Positions 24,656 to 33,204 of a DNA stretch of 64,000 bases are shown piece after piece. A model generated the notes under the pieces. That model saw only the letters and a program-made list of their open reading frames with translations. It did not search any database and was not told the origin of the DNA. The stretch comes from Halomonas litopenaei. GTDB lineage: Bacteria > Pseudomonadota > Gammaproteobacteria > Pseudomonadales > Halomonadaceae. The translations under genes and the position numbers were made by a program. The DNA lies in assembly GCF_003045775.1 (NCBI RefSeq), contig NZ_PXNS01000004.1:248001-312000 (forward strand), in the 5' to 3' direction. How positions within the stretch are numbered: the first letter of the stretch is position 1; every line of letters starts with the position of its first letter.

Positions 24656-26497
24656 ATGGCTAAGGATCGATCAGCGGGTTTGGGCCCGACGTCGCTGTTG
24701 CAGGCGGCCTCCGCCGGCAAGGTTGCCCACCACCCCTCGGTGGTGGCGGGGCTGGTGCTGGACCGCGCCCCGGTGGGGTTGGCGCTGATCGATGCCAACG
24801 ACCGCCTGGTCTGGGCCAACACCGGGCTGACGGAGCTGGCCTGTCCCACCGGTGGCGAGCTGCAGGGCCGCAATCTCAACGAGCTGTTTCGCCCCTTCGT
24901 CAATCTGCTGGGGGAGCGGGGCAGCTACCATACCCTGTCACCCGGCGAGGACTGGCAGCAGGCCTGGCTTGCGGTGGATGACAGCGCCAGCGCTCGGCTG
25001 GGGCTGATGTCCTGCGTGGCCTTCGACCGAGGCGCCGATGCGTCTCTGGACAGCGGCACCGATCCGCTGATGTGGCTGGTCACCTTCGTCGATCTCGACG
25101 CTGACGCCGACGCGGTACTGGATCGCCGCCATGCCGATATCGGCAACGTGGCCAGTACCTGGATCTTCGAGGACCGCCTGTCCCACGCCTTCGATCGTGC
25201 CGACCGTCTGGGCCAGCGCCTGGGCGTGATGCTGGTCGAGCTACACGGCCTGTCGCGCATCCTGGTGGACCATGGTGGCGAAATGGCGTCGCGGGTGTCG
25301 CGCCGGGCCGGACGCCGACTGGTCAACGTGCTGCGCCGGGAAGACAGCGTGGTGCAAGTTGATCGCGAACGCTGGGGGGTGCTGCTCGAGCACCCCGTCA
25401 CGCCGGAGACCCTGCAACTGGTGGCCGACCGCTGCCTCGAGGCGCTGGAACCGCCCTTTACCCTGTCCGGCTATCAGCCCGCCCTGATCGAGCCGCGTAT
25501 CGGCATCGTCCTGTGCCCGGAAGATGGCGAGGAAACCGGAGAGCTGCTGGCCCACGCCGAAAAGGCGCTGGAAGAGGCCGTACCGGGTGGTTTCGCCTTT
25601 TACGACGGCAGCCTGCAGCGTCTGATGGAGCGCCAGCAGCGCTTCCGTCACGAGCTGCAGGAAGCGCTGATGTTCCCCGATCAGCAGCTCTATCTGGTGT
25701 ATCAGCCCCAGTTCGATCTGCTCACCCGGCGCTGCTGCGGGCTCGAGGCGCTGGTGCGCTGGCGCCATCCCCAGCGTGGCGAGGTAGCGCCGGGGGAATT
25801 TGTCGCACTCGCCGCCGAAATGCAGTTGGTCGACCGGCTAGATCGCTGGGTGCTCAAGGAAGTCATGGCCCAGCGCAGGCGCTGGCGCGAGGCCGGCTCC
25901 GAGCTGGGTGACTGGGATATCTCGGTGAACATTCACCATTGCCTGCTGGATCAGGACGGCTTCGATGGCCGCGCCCTGGATCTCTACCTGCGCCAGCTAT
26001 GCGAGTCTGGCGCAAAGGGGGAGGCGGGTGCCCAGAAGGAGGCGGGCGGCCACTATCGCCACGAGTGCCTCGACTGGTTGTGCCTGGAGGTGGATGGCGC
26101 GGGGTTGTTCGAGGTGGGCCACCGCCAGTCCCACCTGTTAAGGCGTATCGTCGCTTTGGGCGTGCGGCTCGGCGTCGATGGGCTGGGCCGCTCCCCGGTG
26201 GACCTGTTCGGCATGGCCTCGCTGCCGGTGACCCTGGGCAAGCTGGGGCCGGAGACCCTCAAGACCCTGGCCGATCCCTCCACCAGCATGCGCCAGAGCG
26301 TGGCGGCGCTGATGCGCTGCCTCGAGGCGCTGGAGTTCGTCGCGGTGGCGGTCGGGGTCGAGACCGCCGAACAGCTCGATACCATCAAGGCGCTGGGGCT
26401 TGTCCGGATTCAGGGGCGTCTTGTCGGTGCGCCGCTGGAAAGCGAGGCCCTGGTGGGCTGGGCGGCCTCCGGCGCGCATCCCGCGATAGCGATCTGA
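24656..26497 (+). CDS. PAS, degenerate GGDEF and degenerate EAL domain protein
   Basis: The 613-residue cytoplasmic protein has a PAS domain (about residues 27-160), a GGDEF-like domain (about 170-325) and an EAL-like domain (about 335-605). The GGDEF motif is replaced by DRERW in VVQVDRERWGVLLEH. The EAL domain keeps GLEALVRW, but DDFGTG is replaced by VDGLGRSPVDLF and the metal-binding ELTE by CLEVDGAG. Both catalytic centres therefore look dead, so it is probably a c-di-GMP receptor or protein-binding regulator of motility. It has a sigma-28 promoter. The partner is unknown. Confidence 0.85.
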   Translation: MAKDRSAGLGPTSLLQAASAGKVAHHPSVVAGLVLDRAPVGLALIDANDRLVWANTGLTELACPTGGELQGRNLNELFRPFVNLLGERGSYHTLSPGEDWQQAWLAVDDSASARLGLMSCVAFDRGADASLDSGTDPLMWLVTFVDLDADADAVLDRRHADIGNVASTWIFEDRLSHAFDRADRLGQRLGVMLVELHGLSRILVDHGGEMASRVSRRAGRRLVNVLRREDSVVQVDRERWGVLLEHPVTPETLQLVADRCLEALEPPFTLSGYQPALIEPRIGIVLCPEDGEETGELLAHAEKALEEAVPGGFAFYDGSLQRLMERQQRFRHELQEALMFPDQQLYLVYQPQFDLLTRRCCGLEALVRWRHPQRGEVAPGEFVALAAEMQLVDRLDRWVLKEVMAQRRRWREAGSELGDWDISVNIHHCLLDQDGFDGRALDLYLRQLCESGAKGEAGAQKEAGGHYRHECLDWLCLEVDGAGLFEVGHRQSHLLRRIVALGVRLGVDGLGRSPVDLFGMASLPVTLGKLGPETLKTLADPSTSMRQSVAALMRCLEALEFVAVAVGVETAEQLDTIKALGLVRIQGRLVGAPLESEALVGWAASGAHPAIAI

Positions 26498-26638
26498 GCC
26501 AGCCATTGATGCCGCCAAGGTGGCGGTGCCGCCAAGGTGGCAGAGCCGGGCAGGTGTTTCCGAGAGGAGGCGTCAGGCCCGATGTCGAGAGTCCAAGCGG
26601 CGAGCCCAAGCTGCGAGCCAAGACCTTGAACCAGGAAA

Positions 26639-27088
26639 TCAGGCCGAGACGTTGAGCCGAGAGGGCTGCAGCCGGGTGCGGCCGTCGGGCTGGTAGACGC
26701 TGGCGTTGGCGATGCGGTGGATCTGGTCGAGCATGCGCTGGTTGTGCTCCATGCGCAGGGCCAGCAGTTCGCCACAGCGCAGATTGGCGCGGGAGACTTC
26801 CCTGGCGAGTGCCATGGTGGCCTGCCAGGCGGCTTCGCAGCCGGCGTCACGGGCGGCTTGCAGGGTGCCCTCGCGGTCATCGGGGTAGCCCAGTCGGCAC
26901 TGCACCTGATGGCGGCGCGCTTCCGTCTCGGCAAGCCTTTGCTGGATCTCGGACTTCTGGCCGGCGAGCGCCACCAGCGCCTCGCTGTCGACCTGGCCCT
27001 GAACCAGGCACTCCTGTTCCTCGCCCAGCAGGGCCAGCAGCTCGGCGAGTCGCTCACGCTGCTGGTCGAGCAGTCGGGCCAGACTCAC
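26639..27088 (-). CDS. flgN: Flagellar hook-filament junction chaperone FlgN
   Basis: FlgN keeps FlgK and FlgL export-ready. The 149-residue helical protein begins MSLARLLDQQRERLAELLAL. It has the typical FlgN coiled-coil pattern, with KSEIQQRLAETEARR and a C-terminal helix LLALRMEHNQRMLDQIHRIA followed by ASVYQPDGRT. The start overlaps the flgM stop (ATGA). The gene converges on the degenerate GGDEF-EAL gene. The 141-base gap holds a 16-base direct duplication (GCCGCCAAGGTGGC type at 26511-26541) and no clear terminator. Confidence 0.9.
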   Translation of the reverse strand: MSLARLLDQQRERLAELLALLGEEQECLVQGQVDSEALVALAGQKSEIQQRLAETEARRHQVQCRLGYPDDREGTLQAARDAGCEAAWQATMALAREVSRANLRCGELLALRMEHNQRMLDQIHRIANASVYQPDGRTRLQPSRLNVSA

Positions 27089-27396
27089 GACTGCGAGCCC
27101 TCTGAGCCATCGCCGAGCATGTCGCGGACGCTGTCGATCAGGCCGTCGGCGATGCGTTCGGGATGGATTTCCAGGCGTCCCTCGCGGATGGCGTCACGAA
27201 TCTGTTCGACCCGGGCGCTGTCGATGTCCTGGCTGGTGTCCGCCGCCGGGCGGCTCAGGTGGGCCTGGGCACCGGCTTCGACACCGGCGCCAGCGGTTTT
27301 TTGTGTCTCGCTTTGCTGGAGCTTGTCGCTCTGCTGCGGCCCCTTGCTTTGGGCGGGGCGGGTCAGAGGATGTTGCGAATCGATCTTCACGGGCAA
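27085..27396 (-). CDS. flgM: Anti-sigma-28 factor FlgM
   Basis: FlgM holds sigma-28 inactive until the hook is finished, then is exported. The 103-residue protein has a disordered Gln/Ser/Ala-rich N-terminal half. The conserved sigma-binding half reads DSARVEQIRDAIREGRLEIH and then PERIADGLIDSVRDML. It is longer than the frequent length of about 97 residues but otherwise typical. A sigma-28 promoter lies 73-99 bases upstream, giving the usual feedback, and flgN is coupled to it. Confidence 0.95.
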   Translation of the reverse strand: MPVKIDSQHPLTRPAQSKGPQQSDKLQQSETQKTAGAGVEAGAQAHLSRPAADTSQDIDSARVEQIRDAIREGRLEIHPERIADGLIDSVRDMLGDGSEGSQS

Positions 27397-27468
27397 GGCC
27401 TCACGAGAATGGCGATGGGACCAGGCGCTGGCTGTCGCCGTTGATCCGAATGTCTGCGTCTATGTACA

Positions 27469-27495
27469 TCATCGGCCGCAAGAACAAGAACTTTA
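27469..27495 (-). promoter_or_regulatory. Sigma-28 (FliA) promoter of flgM-flgN
   Basis: On the minus strand the site is TAAA, 15 bases, GCCGATGA: perfect -35 and one -10 mismatch. It lies 73 bases before flgM, between the truncated inverted-repeat copy E and the gene. Confidence 0.8.
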
Positions 27496-27510
27496 GGTCT
27501 GGCGCACCAG

Positions 27511-27562
27511 CCGGTTTTTAACGCCGTATTACCGAGCGCAGGCACTTTTCATCAATGTCCTA
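27511..27562 (-). repeat. Small inverted-repeat element, truncated copy E
   Basis: On the minus strand, starting at the flgA stop codon TAG, the left half of the element is recognisable (GAAAAGTGCCTGCGCTCGGT, then AATACGGCGTTAAAAA). The right half is missing. The first bases after TAG differ from copies C and D. Confidence 0.75.
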
Positions 27563-28333
27563 GTAGGTTACCGCCAGCCGGCCGCGTTCCACCACCCGGG
27601 CGTCGAGGATCTGGCGCCGATCCACCCTTACCCGCACGATATCGCCGAGGCCGCCGGCCTCCAGCGCCTCGCCCTGGCGGCTGATGCGAAAGCCCCGGCC
27701 ACTGGCTTCCACCGCGACCTGCTCGCCGCGTCGCACCAGCTTGGGTGATGTCAGCTGATGGGCCGACAGCGCCTGACCCTGGCGAATCCCGCGTCGGGCG
27801 ATCTGACCGATGGCCGCCTGTGGGTCAGTCAGCGCCTGGGACGGCAGTCGGCTTACGTCGAAGCGCTCGCTGGTCAGCATGTCCGCGCTCAGGCGCTCGC
27901 CGGGGGCGATGTCCCGCGCCGCCACCAGGCGCTCGCCTAGCCGGGTGATCTCGGCCTGCAGATAGCGGCTGCGATGACGCTCTCCCTCGCAGCGAAGCCC
28001 CACCGAGACGCGTCCGGCCAGTCGGCTCCCCGCCCGGGGCAGGAAGGGTTCGGGCTGGCGGCAGTCGGCCAGGCTCGCCGCCGGCGGGAATACCTGAATC
28101 TCCAGATCGCCCGGCCGGGCGCCGTCGGCCAGGGCCTGCTCGAACAGAAAGCTCTCTACCCGTGTCAGCGCTTCCCCGGTGCCCGCATCGACACCGCCGT
28201 CATCGACCGCCTGGCCGCTGGCCTGGGCGGTGCTGGCGGCAAAACCCGTACTGACACACAGCACCAGCGCCGCCCGGGCGATGACCCAGGACAGGGAAGC
28301 AGTGGCTTGTACAAGAGATGAGGATCGAGACAT
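27560..28333 (-). CDS. flgA: Flagellar P-ring assembly chaperone FlgA
   Basis: FlgA is a periplasmic chaperone for FlgI in P-ring formation. The protein is 257 residues from the ATG at 28333, with a signal peptide (hydrophobic SWVIARAALVLCVSTGFAAS). A C-terminal SAF/ThiS-like domain contains VVAARDIAPGERLSADML, then RRGIRQGQALSAHQL and the final VRVDRRQILDARVV. An ATG further upstream (28399) would add 22 charged residues before the signal peptide and was rejected. It is divergent from flgB. Its stop codon coincides with the end of a repeat element. Confidence 0.92.
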   Translation of the reverse strand: MSRSSSLVQATASLSWVIARAALVLCVSTGFAASTAQASGQAVDDGGVDAGTGEALTRVESFLFEQALADGARPGDLEIQVFPPAASLADCRQPEPFLPRAGSRLAGRVSVGLRCEGERHRSRYLQAEITRLGERLVAARDIAPGERLSADMLTSERFDVSRLPSQALTDPQAAIGQIARRGIRQGQALSAHQLTSPKLVRRGEQVAVEASGRGFRISRQGEALEAGGLGDIVRVRVDRRQILDARVVERGRLAVTY

Positions 28334-28563
28334 CGGGATACCGGTGGTCGGTGCGATCTTTAGCGCCCGGGGCCGTTTGAAGGGCGCTTTCCTGGCCATT
28401 CAAGGGCCATGGCACACCAGTGTAGAGAAGCCGGCATCGACGCATGGTCTGAAATGGGCGTGGTAATGGGGGCTGTTCACGGCTTTGTGCAGACAGGGGC
28501 CTGGGTATTCTTCATCGTCGAACCCCTTGTCTCTTTGTTCCCTTGCTTACGGAGCGCACCGGG

Positions 28564-28980
28564 ATGATCGATCAGCTCGAGGCCTCGCTCGCTTTTCACC
28601 AGCAGGCCCTGTCGCTTAGACAGGAACGCCAGAAGGTCCTGGCCAGCAATATCGCCAATGCCGATACCCCCGGCTACAAGGCACGCGACATGGACTTTTC
28701 CCAGGCCCTGGAAGCCGCGACCAAGGGGGCGAATCAGCCTGGTCTGGCCCTGGCGCGGACGTCCAGTCACCACCTGTCGGGTCATGGCCAGGCGATGTCG
28801 CTTGGCGGCAGCGAGCTCAAGTACCGCGTACCGGAGCAGGCCAGCCTCGACGGCAACACCGTGGACATGGACCGCGAGCGGGCCGCCTTCACCGACAACT
28901 CGGTGCGTTACCAGGCCGCGCTGACGATCCTCAACAGTCGCATCCAGGGCCTCAAGCAGGCCATGCAGCCCGAGCAGTAA
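28564..28980 (+). CDS. flgB: Flagellar proximal rod protein FlgB
   Basis: FlgB is a rod subunit exported by the flagellar type III system. The 138-residue protein contains ERQKVLASNIANADTPGYKA, the signature of rod/hook proteins, and a C-terminal helix with VRYQAALTILNSRIQGLK. I chose the ATG at 28564 with GGAG upstream; a TTG at 28543 is possible but less likely. It opens the flgBCDEFGHIJ run. The 230-base gap to flgA must hold divergent class II promoters, and no sigma-28 site is seen there. Confidence 0.95.
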   Translation: MIDQLEASLAFHQQALSLRQERQKVLASNIANADTPGYKARDMDFSQALEAATKGANQPGLALARTSSHHLSGHGQAMSLGGSELKYRVPEQASLDGNTVDMDRERAAFTDNSVRYQAALTILNSRIQGLKQAMQPEQ

Positions 28981-29019
28981 GCCCGGTCCATCTCAGTTTC
29001 CAAGCAGGGAGAGCGCCCC

Positions 29020-29424
29020 ATGTCGATGTTTTCGATCTTCGATATCTCCGCCTCGGCGATGTCAGCCCAGGCCCAGCGCATGAACGTCACCGCCAGCAAC
29101 ATGGCCAACGCCGACAGCGTGGCCGGCCCCGACGGCGAGGCCTACCGCGCCCGCCAGGCGGTGTTCGAGTCCCGTGCCGCCAGCGACGGCATCGGCGGTG
29201 TCGGTGTGCGCGAGGTGGTCGAGGACCCCTCGCCGCTGCGCCAGGAGTATCGTCCCGAGCACCCGCTGGCCGATGACGCCGGCTACGTGGCGATGCCCAA
29301 CGTCGACCCGGTGGGCGAGATGGTCAACATGATCTCCGCCTCCCGCTCCTATCAAGCCAACGTCGAGGTCATGAACACCAGCAAGCAGCTGATGCTCAAG
29401 ACCCTGACCCTGGGCGAGGGCTGA
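29020..29424 (+). CDS. flgC: Flagellar proximal rod protein FlgC
   Basis: FlgC is a rod subunit acting between FlgB and FlgF/FlgG. The 134-residue protein starts [20 protein letters not shown], with [13 protein letters not shown] as the N-terminal rod signature and [20 protein letters not shown] as the C-terminal one. Length is typical of the family. It lies 39 bases after flgB with GGGAGAG before the start, and 4 bases before flgD. Confidence 0.96.
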   Translation: MSMFSIFDISASAMSAQAQRMNVTASNMANADSVAGPDGEAYRARQAVFESRAASDGIGGVGVREVVEDPSPLRQEYRPEHPLADDAGYVAMPNVDPVGEMVNMISASRSYQANVEVMNTSKQLMLKTLTLGEG

Positions 29425-29428
29425 TCCC

Positions 29429-30124
29429 ATGGCCAACACCATCGATGCAAGCGTTTACCAATCGGTCAACGCCGCCACCGCTCAGGCCAGCTCCAAGCAG
29501 GCGTCCGACGAGCTCGGCGACAACTTCATGACCATGCTGGTGACCCAGCTGCAGAACCAGGATCCGCTCAACCCCATGGACAACAGCGAGATGACCTCGC
29601 AGTTGGCCCAGATCAACACCGTGTCCGGCATCGAGTCTCTCAACGAGACCATGTCGTCGATCACCGGCCAGATCAACGCCGGCCAGGCGTTGCAGGCCAC
29701 CCGGCTGATCGGCAAGGGCGTGCTGGTGCCGGGGGATCGCATCGTCATGGCCCACAACGATGAAGGCGCGCCGGTCTCCACGCCCTTTGGCGTCGAGCTG
29801 GAAAGCCCCGCCGCCGAGGTCAAGGTGACCATCACCAACGAGTCCGGCGAGGTCATCAACAGCTACAACCTGGGCCCGGCCTCCGCCGGGACCGAGTCGT
29901 TCCAGTGGGACGGCATGACAGGTGAAGGCGTGGCGGCCCCCGAAGGTGCCTATCACGTCAGCATCGAGGCCACCGGTGTCGAGGGCGAGGAGCTTGCGGT
30001 GACCGCGCTCAACTACGCCCAGGTCGGCGGGGTGTCCCCGGCGGATGACAGCGGCCAGGTGCAACTCGATCTGGGTGCCGTCTACGGGCAGGTGGCGCTG
30101 AGCGATATCCGCCAGATTCTGTAG
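29429..30124 (+). CDS. flgD: Flagellar hook assembly scaffold FlgD
   Basis: FlgD caps the growing hook and is removed when it is finished. The 231-residue protein has the conserved N-terminal ELGDNFMTMLVTQLQNQDPL and NPMDNSEMTSQLAQINTVSG. It then has the FlgD Tudor/FnIII-like region with FQWDGMTGEGVAAPEGAYHV. Length is as expected. A small hairpin (30134-30151) separates it from flgE. Confidence 0.96.
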   Translation: MANTIDASVYQSVNAATAQASSKQASDELGDNFMTMLVTQLQNQDPLNPMDNSEMTSQLAQINTVSGIESLNETMSSITGQINAGQALQATRLIGKGVLVPGDRIVMAHNDEGAPVSTPFGVELESPAAEVKVTITNESGEVINSYNLGPASAGTESFQWDGMTGEGVAAPEGAYHVSIEATGVEGEELAVTALNYAQVGGVSPADDSGQVQLDLGAVYGQVALSDIRQIL

Positions 30125-30133
30125 CGAACGCAG

Positions 30134-30151
30134 GATGACCGTCGGGTCATC
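30134..30151 (+). other. Intercistronic hairpin between flgD and flgE
   Basis: GATGACC and GGTCATC form a 7-bp stem with a 4-base loop, ten bases after the flgD stop. There is no T run. It may stabilise or process the transcript. Confidence 0.6.
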
Positions 30152-30180
30152 GACGCAGGGAAACGTATAAGGAGAGTGAC

Positions 30181-31437
30181 ATGGGTTTTTCACAAGCGCT
30201 GAGTGGTCTGAACGCCGCCGCCGATAGCCTGGACGTGCTGGGCAACAATATCGCCAACTCCCAGACCGTGGGCTACAAGAGCGGTAGTGCGCAGTTCGCC
30301 GACGTCTTCGCCAACTCCCAGATCGGCCTGGGCACCAAGGTCTCCACCGTGCTGCAGGACTTCAGCGGCGGCAACCTGGAGTCCACCAACCGGCCGCTGG
30401 ATCTGGGCATCAGCGGCGACGGCTTCTTCCGCATGGAACAGAACGGCCAGGTGGTCTACAGCCGCAACGGCCAGTTGACCATGACCCCGGACGGCTACCT
30501 GCAGAACGCCCAGGGCGCGCGCATCATGGGTTACGGCGTCAACGCCGCCGGTGCGGTCCAGGTGGGCGGCCAGCCCGAGGTACTGCAGATCGAGGCCGAC
30601 GAGATGCCGGCCAGCGCCACCACCGAGGTGTCCACCACCTTCAACCTGGACTCGCGCAAGGTCGTCGGCGAAGACCTCAACAGCGTCACCCTGGCGGGCT
30701 CCGACGGCTCCGCCAGTGTCCCGGTCGATTACCACTACTCCAACAACTTCACCGCCTACGACTCGCTGGGTAACCCGCGCAATGTCACCGTCTACTACCA
30801 GAAGACGGACGCGAAGACATGGACCGGCACCATGGCGATGGATGGCAAGGTGTTGATGGACGAGACCGCGACACCTGTCGCAGCGCAGACCCTCTCCATG
30901 GAGTTTGACACCAATGGTCAACTGGTCACCCCTGCTGATGGCAAGTTTCCGGTCACCTTTGCCTCGGCCGACTACTTCAATGGCGCTGCCAATGACATGA
31001 CGCTGGACTTCGATATCTCCGGCTCCACCCAGTTCGGCAATAACGCCAGCACCACCGCACTCAACCAGAACGGCTACACCTCCGGCGCCCTGGTCGGCAT
31101 CAGCATCGACAGTGACGGCACCGTAGTGCGCAGCTACTCCAACGAGCAGACCCGCCCGGCCGGCCAGATCGCCCTGGCCAGCTTCCGCAACCCCGAGGGC
31201 CTGTCACCCGCCGGTGACAACACCTGGGCCGCCACCGACGCCTCCGGCCAGGAGCTGGTCGGTGCCCCGGGTACCGGCCTGCTGGGCGGGATCCAGTCCG
31301 GCGCCATCGAGACCTCCAACGTCGACATGGCCAAGGAGCTGGTCAGCATGATCGTCACCCAGCGCGCCTACCAGGCCAATTCGCAGACCATCAAGACCCA
31401 GGACGAAGTGCTGCAGACCGCCATCAACCTGCGCTGA
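30181..31437 (+). CDS. flgE: Flagellar hook protein FlgE
   Basis: FlgE builds the hook. The 418-residue protein begins MGFSQALSGLNAAADSLDVL with NNIANSQTVGYKSGSAQF. The hook-specific region includes RPLDLGISGDGFFRM. The C-terminus has SNVDMAKELVSMIVTQRAYQ and then ANSQTIKTQDEVLQTAINLR. A strong RBS (AAGGAGAG) precedes the ATG. It is followed by a hairpin of 8 bp that starts at its stop codon. Confidence 0.97.
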   Translation: MGFSQALSGLNAAADSLDVLGNNIANSQTVGYKSGSAQFADVFANSQIGLGTKVSTVLQDFSGGNLESTNRPLDLGISGDGFFRMEQNGQVVYSRNGQLTMTPDGYLQNAQGARIMGYGVNAAGAVQVGGQPEVLQIEADEMPASATTEVSTTFNLDSRKVVGEDLNSVTLAGSDGSASVPVDYHYSNNFTAYDSLGNPRNVTVYYQKTDAKTWTGTMAMDGKVLMDETATPVAAQTLSMEFDTNGQLVTPADGKFPVTFASADYFNGAANDMTLDFDISGSTQFGNNASTTALNQNGYTSGALVGISIDSDGTVVRSYSNEQTRPAGQIALASFRNPEGLSPAGDNTWAATDASGQELVGAPGTGLLGGIQSGAIETSNVDMAKELVSMIVTQRAYQANSQTIKTQDEVLQTAINLR

Positions 31438-31472
31438 TGACCACGCCGGCCGCTGCCCCGGGCAGTGGTCAT
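31437..31472 (+). other. Intercistronic hairpin between flgE and flgF
   Basis: ATGACCAC and GTGGTCAT form a perfect 8-bp stem around a GC-rich loop that begins at the last base of the flgE stop. There is no T run, so it is more likely an RNA stability element than a terminator. Confidence 0.6.
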
Positions 31473-31496
31473 TCACACCTTTCAGGGGAGTCGTAG

Positions 31497-32252
31497 ATGG
31501 ATCGCATGCTCTACACCGCCATGAGCGGCGCACGCCAGACCATGGAGCAGCAGTCGGTGGTCAGCCACAACCTGGCCAACGCCTCGACCACCGGCTTCCG
31601 GGCCCAGCTTCACGCCATGCGCGCGGTGCCGGTCGAGGGCGAGGCGCGTCTCGACACCCGGGTGTCCACCGCTGCCTCGACCCCGGGGGCGGACTTTTCC
31701 CCCGGAGCCATCACCCGTACCGGTCGCACCCTGGACGTGGCCATCGACGGTGACGGCTTCTTCGCGGTGGAAAGCGACGACGGCAGCGAGGCCTATACCC
31801 GTCGCGGCGACCTGCAGGTGGACGGCAACGGCCTGCTGACCTCGGTGGGGCGCCCGGTGATCGGCGAGGGTGGGCCGATCCAGGTGCCGCTGGAGGCCGA
31901 GCTGTTCCTCGGTGCCGACGGCACCATCAGTGCGATCGGCATGGGCCAGGACCCCGACGCCCTGGCCGAGATCGGCCGGCTCAAGCTGGTCGAGCCGCAG
32001 CCTGGCGAGCTGACCCGTGGCGGCGACGGTCTGTTTCGCTCCATCGGAGAGAATGGCGAGCCTGCTGCGCTGGCGGCCTCCGACCAGGTACGGGTGGTCA
32101 GCGGGGCGCTGGAGGGCAGCAATGTCAATCCGGTGGAGTCCATGGTGGCGATGATCGATGTGGCGCGGCGCTACGAGCTGCAGACCAAGATGATCAGTAC
32201 CGCCGACGAGAACGCCCAGAAGGCCAACAGCCTGCTGTCGTTGAACGGCTGA
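31497..32252 (+). CDS. flgF: Flagellar proximal rod protein FlgF
   Basis: FlgF is a rod subunit between FlgC and FlgG. The 251-residue protein begins MDRMLYTAMSGARQTMEQQS with SHNLANASTTGFRAQLHAMR, continues with TLDVAIDGDGFFAVES, and ends with ESMVAMIDVARRYELQTKMI. The length and order before flgG are typical. GGGGAG lies upstream of the ATG. Confidence 0.96.
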   Translation: MDRMLYTAMSGARQTMEQQSVVSHNLANASTTGFRAQLHAMRAVPVEGEARLDTRVSTAASTPGADFSPGAITRTGRTLDVAIDGDGFFAVESDDGSEAYTRRGDLQVDGNGLLTSVGRPVIGEGGPIQVPLEAELFLGADGTISAIGMGQDPDALAEIGRLKLVEPQPGELTRGGDGLFRSIGENGEPAALAASDQVRVVSGALEGSNVNPVESMVAMIDVARRYELQTKMISTADENAQKANSLLSLNG

Positions 32253-32287
32253 CCCCTTCAACCGACGGCCAGGGCCGAATTATTGAG

Positions 32288-32310
32288 CGGTCAGGGGAGC
32301 CTCCTGACCG
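32288..32310 (+). other. Intercistronic hairpin between flgF and flgG
   Basis: CGGTCAGG and CCTGACCG form an 8-bp stem with a 7-base loop just upstream of the flgG ribosome-binding site. It has no T run. Confidence 0.6.
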
Positions 32311-32325
32311 AGGGAGAGAAGAACC

Positions 32326-33108
32326 ATGATCAAGTCGCTGTGGACGGCCAAGACCGGACTCGAATCCCAGCAGGTCCAGCTGGACGTGATTTCCAACAAC
32401 CTGGCCAACGTCTCGACCAACGGCTTCAAGCAGTCCCGGGCGGTGTTCGAGGACCTTCTGTACCAGAACATGCGCCAGCCCGGTGCCCAGAACAACGTCC
32501 AGGACCGGCTGCCCTCGGGCATGCAGATCGGTTCCGGCGTGCGTCCGGTGGCCACCGAGCGCCTACACACCCAGGGTGGGCTCGAGGCCACCGAGAACTC
32601 GCGTGATCTGGCGATCAACGGCAAGGGCTTCTTCCAGGTGCTGATGCCCGACGGCACCACCGCCTTCACCCGCGACGGCAGCTTCCAGCTCGACGAGAAC
32701 GGCCAGATGGTCACCGCCAACGGCTATCCGCTGGAGCCGGCCATCATCATCCCCGACAACGCCCTGTCGGTGGACATCGGCGAGGACGGCGTGGTCTCGG
32801 TAACCCAGCCCGGCACCAGCGAGTCCGACGAGGTGGGTCAGATCACCATCTCCACCTTCGTCAACGCCACCGGCCTTCAGTCCATCGGCGGCAACCTGTA
32901 CCTCGAGACCAGCTCATCAGGACCGCGCAACGAACTGATGCCGGGCATGAACGGCGCCGGCCGACTGCTGCAGGGCTATGTGGAGACCTCCAACGTCAAC
33001 GTGGTGGAGGAGATGGTCAGCATGATCCAGACCCAGCGTGCCTACGAGATCAACTCCAAGGCGGTGCAGACCAGCGATGAGATGCTGGCGCGCCTGGCAC
33101 AACTCTAG
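32326..33108 (+). CDS. flgG: Flagellar distal rod protein FlgG
   Basis: FlgG forms the distal rod. The 260-residue protein begins [20 protein letters not shown] and continues [20 protein letters not shown]. It contains [18 protein letters not shown] and ends with [20 protein letters not shown] and the helix to LAQL. Length is identical to E. coli FlgG (260). Its TAG stop forms the first bases of repeat copy C. Confidence 0.97.
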   Translation: MIKSLWTAKTGLESQQVQLDVISNNLANVSTNGFKQSRAVFEDLLYQNMRQPGAQNNVQDRLPSGMQIGSGVRPVATERLHTQGGLEATENSRDLAINGKGFFQVLMPDGTTAFTRDGSFQLDENGQMVTANGYPLEPAIIIPDNALSVDIGEDGVVSVTQPGTSESDEVGQITISTFVNATGLQSIGGNLYLETSSSGPRNELMPGMNGAGRLLQGYVETSNVNVVEEMVSMIQTQRAYEINSKAVQTSDEMLARLAQL

Positions 33109-33159
33109 GGCTTGTCTGAAAAGTGCCTGCGCTCATCGACCCTTTTCGGGTAGCGCCTA
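33106..33159 (+). repeat. Small inverted-repeat element, short copy C (flgG/flgH gap)
   Basis: This 54-base copy keeps both ends (left TAGGGCTTGTCTGAAAAGTG, right CTTTTCGGGTAGCGCCTA) but lacks the middle. The result is a near-perfect imperfect hairpin. The first TAG is the flgG stop codon. It may act as a terminator or processing site between flgG and flgH. Confidence 0.85.
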
Positions 33160-33204
33160 GTCACGACTCTGATAATAAATTCTGCGGTGGCACTGGAGAC
33201 GGCC

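Noticed and set aside
28400-28563. Sigma-54 promoter upstream of flgB
   Set aside because: A TGGCAC sequence is present, but the required GC at the -12 position is missing; FlhDC-type control is more likely.
33187-33204. GTG start for flgH
   Set aside because: The ATG at 33205 has a better placed GGAG, and the six extra residues add nothing to the lipoprotein signal.
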